Source of the DNA: Syngnathus acus
Lineage: Eukaryota > Chordata > Actinopteri > Syngnathiformes > Syngnathidae
Reading direction: 5' to 3'
Length of the DNA: 64,000 bases
Assembly: GCF_901709675.1 (NCBI RefSeq)
Contig: NC_051092.1
Span: 3,910,491 to 3,974,490, forward strand
Below the pieces are notes generated by a model, which was given only the letters and a program-made list of their open reading frames with translations, made no database searches and was not told where the DNA came from. Below are positions 51,301-60,300 of this stretch, piece by piece (the first letter of the stretch is position 1; the number at the start of each line of letters is the position of its first letter). Position numbers and translations under genes: made by a program.

Positions 51301-54300
51301 TACCGAAGCTGACTTTACCTTACTGGATGTTTTAGCCAGGATATCTTGCAGCTCCATGATCTTCTGTACAAGTCCGTGAAAATCATTGCAGGTCGGGCAC
51401 GCTATATGCCGAGGGAAAATGTAGTTAGATCTCACAATTATTTTGGGTGGGACATATCGAGAGAGCACTCACTTCTATTCAGGTCCGGACACTGGGAGAT
51501 ATATCCTTGTGGCATGACCACAATTTCAACATCCTGCATCACCCCCTGAAAACACACACACACACACGTAAAATATAGAAGTGAGCCTAGCAAAGTAAAA
51601 GTGATCGCAATAAGAGAAATGTGTTTTCCCCCCACTCCGGAGTGTGAAATGATAATAATAAAGGCTCCGAGGAATAATCATCTGCCCGGCAGGAGGTTAA
51701 GCGACGTGGACTGCGGTTGCAAATTCTATTTTGCCACTTTGATTCTATTGATTGCGTCCGGACCCCGAGAATATTTGTTTGCACACATAGGAGCGATGAT
51801 AGCCTGTCTCCATGGTAACCATCCATCTCCCCATCTTCCATACGCTTTGTCCTCATTTGAGACCTTTGCCCAATCAAATCGTATTGGAATCAAAACATTT
51901 CATTACATCTGCGGTGCGTATTTGTCGACATGTGCTAATCATTTTGAACTTACGTCAAGATGTTATGGCTACTCAATGACCAAATTGCAAAACAAAAGAT
52001 GATAATTTACTGCTATCGTGAGCGAAGTAGCACTCACTCACTCACTCACTCACTCACTCACTCACTCACTCACTCACTCACTCACTCACTCACTCACTCA
52101 CTCACTCACTCACTCACTCACTCACTCTTAAAATCTTGCGCACGCACACTTGTCAAACATTTTGATAGTCACTGTCAGAGAGATTCAAAAAGGTATTTAT
52201 ATTGATGATAAGTTGCGGCAGCGGCGCTCTTGCCGTCAGATGCGTCGGCGCGTTCCACTCTGTTTCCATCCCACATCTGACTTTTCCTCGAGCCGGATTC
52301 ATTTTGCTCTCATCAATCACGGAGGAACCGAAGCGCTTAATCTCTTTTGGACGCTGATAGCAGCCCACTGTTTTGTGTTTTATTTTTGTGAACTACAAAT
52401 GTGCACCGGAGAGCCGTGAAAGAAAATAGCGTGTTGACAAGACTCAGGGTACCATAAGCTTCGACATAGCGAGTCGTTCTTGCCTGGGGTGTTGATTGGC
52501 TAATCGTTAGTCTCCCGTAGGGCTCGTTGAATTGAGTTTCGCTCGAGCGAGAAAGCGCCGCTTAAGGTCATGAAAGCAGACAGAGGTCTGCGCGCGGGAA
52601 ATGTGAGCAAACATTCAGCCTTGTCTTCAGCATGCGGGAGCTTGGGCTGATTGATAAAAAAAAATATTCTAGAACCAGCCTAATGAGCGCAGTCCGGAGG
52701 CTATTCAACGATTTCGCAAGAATCGGCATTATGGAGGGTCCGTGAGCTAATTGAGCTGAATTCTAAAGGAAAGGAATAGGAAACAAACAACGCCGATGGC
52801 AGGCAAGGCAAAACTAAAATTAAAAATGGCTAAGCCTTGAGAAACGCTCGCAATTAAATCCAGCTCCTCCGTCATCGGCGCTAACCGAACAAGACGGAGA
52901 TGATTTAGGAAATAAGATGGAGGCGAGCACTTGGGCTTTACAACATTATCAGTCTTTTAGAAAACAACACATCCAAAGAGAAAATTGATCTCCGTCTGCG
53001 CTAACCTTGAAGAATCCATGAGCGGAGTTTCTCTGTCCGAGCCAGAAGGAGGCGCCGTCTTCGGGTATGTCCATGTCGGGGGCCTCCACCACCCGCTCGT
53101 AGATCCTAAAAAACACAAAAGGGATTTTTTGTTTTTTTTCTCCGAACCCCCTGACCTCAGAAAAACGTCGTTACCTATTGCAGTCGACGTGCAGGATGAC
53201 ATGCGAGGCGCTGACGGCGACGGAGACTTTGTGCCATTGGTCGTCAGCCAGGCTGTAGGGGAAAACCTCGGTGCGGGCCTGCGAGCCTTTGGTGCGGTAG
53301 TGGAGGCGTACCTCGCTGCGTTGTCCGCTGCTCTCCAGCTCCAGGAACCTTGCCGGGAGAGAGAAAAAGCACAAAAAGGACAAAAGTGTCGGAATTCAGC
53401 TCTCAGCGCCGCGTTGATTGGCGAGCGTTTGAATTTTAATCAACGACGGGAGTGGAGCAGAGCGCCGCGATGGCAATTAAGTGCGGCGTCATCAAAATAA
53501 TAGCGGCGTTCGGATCGTTCGTGTCGGCCGGCTCATCGCCTCTGCCTTTGACATGTTTCAAAGTCACCAAAGTGCCAATTAATGGACGTGTAAAAAAAAA
53601 AAAGTGTGTTAAAAGAAAAGATGGTGCAATGACGTTTTTGGGCATTAACAAGTCAACAGGTGGTCGATCGGCGCGGCGAAATCACAGCGGCGCCTTGAGC
53701 CTGCGGAAATATTTTACAATGACACCTGGAACAAGGTCACACCTCAGAATATCAGAAAATTGCAACATGTTTGAAAAACATTCTATTATCTTGTATTTCT
53801 TAATTATTTACGCCTCGTTGTGCTTGTTGCTTTTTTTTTTCCTCTCTCATCACGTTTTGTGGTCTCATTTTAAAGATGTCAGCTTTAGTATTCAAGGGAA
53901 TACCAGAAATGCGTAAAAGTGAGCTTGATTCATCTCCAGACCTCATCTAATAAATGTACTCTTCTGAGGTCACGCATGTGCGAATGACACTAAATTAGTC
54001 ACCGCCACGCGTTCAAAAGCGAGCGCCCCGCTTTGCCGCATGTAAATTTTCCCAGGCGGGCTAATCGGCGGGCGAAGAAAGTCATTACCGTCGCGGCGAG
54101 GTCTCTTTTTCTCAGGACTGACTTTAATGTACAAAGTGTTGTGTGATCGTTCAACGGGTCAGCTAGCTCCGACTAATGGAAAATCGGGCCCCTAACTCCT
54201 GCTACCTTCTCATCAGTTTCCCGCGCACGATTACGGGTTCCGCATTGATGGACTGTGAATAATACATTAGCGCACGGGATGATTTGTTCTGTTTACCCGC

Positions 54301-57300
54301 CTCGCCTTGTAAAACATCGAAAAAACGGGACTGGCAAATGAAGATATTAAAGCTTCAATCAATTCGGAAGCGATTGCGCTGACTCGGCGGTGTTTTTGGT
54401 GGCGAATCCGTGTGTTTGACAGATAAATAGCCGACCTGTTTTCCGACTGATGGACAGAGAGGATGACCCCCGAGTTGAGACGTTCTTGTTTGAGGGTCAC
54501 CAGCACGCTGAACTCGTTCTTGCCTTTCAGTTTGCGGACGATTTGCTGCGAGACGTCAGCGGCGGCTTTCACTTCCCTGGAGGAACCTAAGTTAGGAAAC
54601 AAAAATGTTGAAATCGTCTTCTATTTGGACAAATTCAAAATACAATGCATGATTTGAACGTTCCAGCTGATTTGTTCCAGCAACACAAACGGAGCGTGCG
54701 TGACTCACGCGAAACTCTCGGCAGCCTTGACTGTATTCAAACTTAATGCCCTTCATTCATTATTTAGCCGAAAGAAAAAAAGTAATTATGGAAAAATATC
54801 TCATTGCTTGTGACACGTAACAAAGCGTTGCTCAAATACATTTCCCGCCTGATGAGAAATGGTTTGACGTTTTTTCGGGGTATGCCAACGAATGCATTTG
54901 TGTGAGGATTTTGCGAGCTATGAATATTTGACACGCTCTTGATTGTGACTGAGGAAGAATCTGAATTCATAAATGAAAAATCAATGTGGAAAAATCCCCA
55001 ACTGGTTTCATCAAAATATTTGCATTTAAAAACGACTTGATTCTCTTGATCACACAACGTATTGGCTTGGAAAAGCGACAGGAAGAAGAAGAAGTCAACG
55101 AGGTCGTGGTTCTTCAGCTTTTGTTCTGCTTGCCCAAATCTATTCCGACTTCTCTGCTACTTTAATGGAGACATCAATAAATGATGACGTTTCTCAGAAG
55201 CCATCACGTCAACGCCTTTGCTTCCAGCCACGAGATGCATGCGAGACTCTTGGGCGCACCAGGAAGCTCGCGTGGAATCTTTATTCGCACTTGATTAACA
55301 CGACAGAAAAACACAACGCGGTGAATACCAGAAGCGCTTTTTTGTCCGATACGATCCAGTTTCATCTCAATACTAATTTTGTTCAATTTTCTGCCAATGA
55401 ATAAGTGATCCAATTCCGTTCGATCCAATAAAACAGTCTTCAATAAAAACAAAAGTGCTTTTTTTCTGATGAAGTAACGTTTACAAAGCCATCAACTGAT
55501 TAGCTCATAAAAATCAAACCGGACTTCTCGGCCATCGTTTTATGTTGCCAGCTCGGTGTCGTTGGCTAAAACAGGGCAGATGGTCCGGTTACTGCAACGG
55601 GAGTTTGACCTGCCGCCTTTGAATCTGCCGCGTCGGCAGATCCCGCATAAAAGCTAAATGCAAATGACTGCTATCCGCGCTAATCCGTAAAATTGATGAC
55701 AAATAGTTCCTGTCGATATCTCGAAAAAAAAAGTCTTTCAAGGGGGGTCGTATGGGTCAAGTGAGACAATATGCTCAGTTCAGCGAGCGTACGCCGACAT
55801 GAGAGGAACAAGCGCAGTGGGAGCAGGTGTTGGGGCGGGTCCACATGGAGGGGGGAGCGCTAGCATTGGGCGGCGCCCCAACTTGGCAGCCACGAGCCTT
55901 TGATCTATGAGTGGATGCCTCTCATCAGCAGGTTGAGTAGGAACGCGGCGGGGGGGGGCTTGCCTCAAACGGGACGTAACGGGGTCACTTTTCATCGGCT
56001 TTGAGCGATGAGAGTGAAACGAAGGAATCGGTTGCAGCGACGCCACGCCACGCGCTCGTAAAGAAATAACACGAAAGGGGGAAGTCGTTGACCCCGCGCC
56101 GCCGTATCCGGGCATCGTGCCTGGAATCATAAGCTAATGGATGACGGTCACGGGGACGTAATTGCTAACGTAGCGCCGCCGCGGTTCACAAAGCTCATCG
56201 CAATCAATCAGCTAATCTCTGCTGCTCCGTGATTGACTGGCCGAGGAGTCCGCCGTGTATTTCGCCGTTCCTTTCCTCCCTGAGTCAGCCGTGACTTTGA
56301 CCCAGAACGGGGACAAGCGCTACCAGAAACGGATGGGAAGGAAGGCATTGTTCTACATAAATTACCTATTGTGATTGCTTTCGCCTCCTCCTCGGCGATC
56401 CAATCTCAAAATCATTTTGCGGGCCTGACGAGGGGTGATGAAGGGAAGCCTCGTCCATCTTGATGTACAGTCGAGCCGTCGGTTTAGTCGCTACGGCCGC
56501 TCGGCCTGATCGTTTATCTATTGGCAGGAGCTGAAACGGAGCGGCCACCTGCTTTTGACAGCCCTCCCGCGGAGCGGTAGAAGAACCGCTACGATTAGAT
56601 TGCACGATAGGGACAAGCGGGCTAGCCCGTAGTCTCGATCTCGCTGGAGACTTTTCCGGCCTAATCGTACGTCTTTAGGGCGCTTTAATGGGTTACACTC
56701 TAGAAGCAATTTCTATCCGTCCTCTACACTTGTAATCTGTCCCGATCCGATGTGGTCTTACTTGGTGCTCAGTACCTGCACCTCCCCGTTTCTACATCCT
56801 CACACAGAAGCTGGCCCATTTTGCATTTGGAACAGGTGCCCCGCAGCATAGCTTGAGAGTCCAGATACATCGGGGGGGCTTTGCAACAATCCCTTTCTCA
56901 CACATTGCTGCCGCCTCGACCGCTATTTACAGCGCGGGGGCTTTGTACTAAAGAGAGCAGAAGAGAATCCCCCGCTTAGCTTTTTTTTTGGGAGCTAAAA
57001 AGAAGCTTTATGCCAGCACAAACTTTAAATTTATGTTCATTCACGCCTGCTTTTTAAAACCTGATGACTACAAAAACCCTTGGGCTTACTAATAGTTTTG
57101 GATGACGGTGAGATTGGAATTGATTTCCATTCATCAGTCAAACCAATTCTTCAGAATCATTCTTCAATTCTCCATCGACCAGGAAGTAGCCCGCTAACAA
57201 AGCAAACTCTTGTTTTTGTCCATGCTTGTTTAGACTTGGCAGAGGTTGTGAGAAGCGTCTGCTTCAGATAATTCAGATTATATAAAAATCATAATAATAG

Positions 57301-60300
57301 ATCATAATCATCACATAATCATGTGATCGATGTATAAAATAATATCAAGAAAGCATGAAAACACTCACAATCCTGACACAACTCCAATACTTAACTGTTT
57401 TATTTTACCACCGCCAATTTTAAAGACCAACTCCCACTACTTTGATGCATTGACCTCGCTCACATCCGGCAAAGAGTCAGCGAGCCGCAAGGTGCGCTTA
57501 AAGAGGCCGAGAGGGGTCAGCGTAAACACGGCGGTCCGAACGGCAGCGGACAGCGAGCGCGTTACGATGATGAAGGCGGCGGAGTGTAGTCTTTATTGTG
57601 TAATGGCATCCATTCTAAAAATAACAGCGTATATTGCCGACCACATGTTTTATGTGTCAGGCTGAGCGAAAGACGAGGATGTGAGTAGGAGGGTTCGACG
57701 AGAGAACATCTCTCCAGAGGGCTTAGAGTAATGATCAACTACTCCAAACCGTTCATTTGCGTCAACACGCATTCAAGGTGTGGGCAGGGATCAGGGCGAA
57801 CCCAGAGGCCACGGTGACCGTTTCCGGGGCGATCTGCATTTGACGGACCTGCCCTGCTGTGCCGCCGCCGCCGCCGCTCTCTTGGAACGAACACAAAACA
57901 CAACCAAGGGCACCTCCAGGATGGCTTAAGCCAGCAATTCCCGCGCAATCCTCGCCTTCGCTTTCCTCGATGACGGCCTCGCTTGACATTCACATATGCG
58001 GAACGCACAAAGCTCAACGCGGCGGCGGCGGGCCAGATGCACGACCGCCCCGGGAGGATGGAAATAATGCCGCCGCACAGCGGTGGCCGGAATGCTTGAT
58101 TAGGCTCGCCTCGAGGGGGCAGCCGGCTAAACAGACTTTGACCTCGGGGTGTTGGGCGGAATGTCACTGAGCAGTTTGGAAAGGTTGGCTGGCTAACTTG
58201 TTGTGGAGCGACCGAACAAAGAACGAAAGAGAACAACGACAACCCCGCCCTGAGCAGTTGAGGCGTCGGATCATTGCTCAATGGCGACTTTTGGTGGCTT
58301 TCTTTCAACCAAGCCAAATATCTGATTTGAATTGCCGCTACTACTAACCAGGAGTTTATTAATCGATTCATGTGTCAATTAATCGATTCATGTGTCAATT
58401 AATCAATGAATTCGATTAGATGTACGTAGATTGACAGTTCAGCCTTAAACAAAGCCTCAAAGCGATTATCAAAATAGTTGTCGATTCATTTGATAATCGA
58501 TTAGTTGTCGATGAATAGATTAATTTTTGCACTTTCAAAAGAGCCCATACGAGAACACGGTAAAAATAGGGAGACGTTTTGGCTATGGCTCCTTTCCAAG
58601 ACAATTAGCAACCATTAGGAGAGTGTCAACGTGGACTTGCTGCAACACAGAGGAGATCACATGCCCCTTTCAAAGCTTACAAGCCAACAAAAAATATCGA
58701 CAGGATTCTATGGCTACCTAATAAAAATAAAACACCTTACCACGACATTTCTATCGAATTATATTTTGCAAACGCATTCCTCGTAGGAGTGGAAGAATGG
58801 AGTGTTTGCAAAACACACATACACACACACACTGGGCTTTTTATTACAAATTTGTCTCTGCCTTTCTGCAGCACTTCAGAATGAATGCTGTCAGGGACAT
58901 GCGCGCTCACGCACACACATACTCTGAGAGGCAACTACAGAGGAGCCTTGACAACGGCAACAAAAAAAACAAAGATGCTCTTGTGATGTTTGCACCTTGA
59001 ATGAGTTTGGTCGGCACGCTTGCAGCCAGAGAGGAGTTAATAAGAGTGTGGACTGTGGGGGGAAGGGAGGCGCAGCTGGGTGTGGCTCCTGTGCTTTTTT
59101 TTTTACCTCATATTAAACGGCGAGTGGGGGAGGAGGAGAAGTGCTAATGTTGGGATCATTTTCTATAAGCTAGCATCGGATGGGCGTGGGTGGCGGCCAG
59201 AGGGGTTTGCAAACGTCCGTGATGCCCGTCCCCGAGGTCCAGCTATGCACTGGCCCCTTACAGCTACTTCAAAAAGCATCAACAGGGGTGCGCTCAACAA
59301 CTGCCCTCCCCACCCCCACACACTTGTGCATTTGACTTACAGATGCTAAAACAAAGCAAAACGCGAAGGCAGTATATATACTGGATACACTCTGCAGAAA
59401 ATAAATGGAGTGAAACTCCAATAAAAAATCGATTGGATGCCAGCATCATAATAAATGCCTTACCTCTAATTGAGTCACGGCATTAAATCTAATAGATGCC
59501 GTGACCCGATTAATCGTCAGGTGTCCCATCCACATAAATGGAATGAAACCCAATTGGAGCAGCCCGCCAACCCCCAACATAAAGTGCAAGACCTCATTCT
59601 GCAATTTCTTTTCAGGCAGCATGTTTGTCCTGCATTTCATTCGAAATCTGCCAAAGATTATGAGGCCTACAATTGGCAAAAATCCCGTGCAAGCGCAATT
59701 GCTTGATGTCTGCCATCTAGTGGTAAATAGTGACATTACAACTTTTTTAAGAATTAAATAAGGGGCCATGCAGAGCGCAGACATGGGGCCGCTTTAACCC
59801 AAGGAGACACCCGGTACTCCGCAAGTGAGTAAATGGACACCGCAGAAAAATCGACAATTTTTTTTGTCCTGTGTGTGTCCTCTTTTTGCCTCCTCCCGCC
59901 TCCCGGTCAGAACACCAAGGCCTTCCCCTGAGGCGGGCAGCAGGCAGCAGGCAGGCGTCACAGGGCACAGCAATGAAAATATTCTGCCTGCAATCTAATG
60001 AGCGCGGGAATGTCACCGCGGGCCCGTCTGCCGGTGCCGGCCGGCCGGCCGCCCGCCTCCAACATCCATACATGTTGAATCAGCACAGCTGCCAGACGGC
60101 GCTTCCTTCCTTCCATCCCTTTCTCTCCTGCTTTCTTCCTTCCTCACGTCCCGTCCCGCTCGCTCGGCGTGTCTATTTCTATCTCAAACACAAACGCAGG
60201 CCTCCCCCTCACCCCCTTAAACGAAACGCAGACATCCCGAATGTCTGCCATTAATAAAACGCCACCTTTCTCGTGTCTGGCTGTGTGCTTGGTGAGGGCA

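Noticed and set aside
52031-52128. CACT array as a CRISPR array
   Set aside because: It is a 4-bp microsatellite with no spacers, in an animal gene intron.
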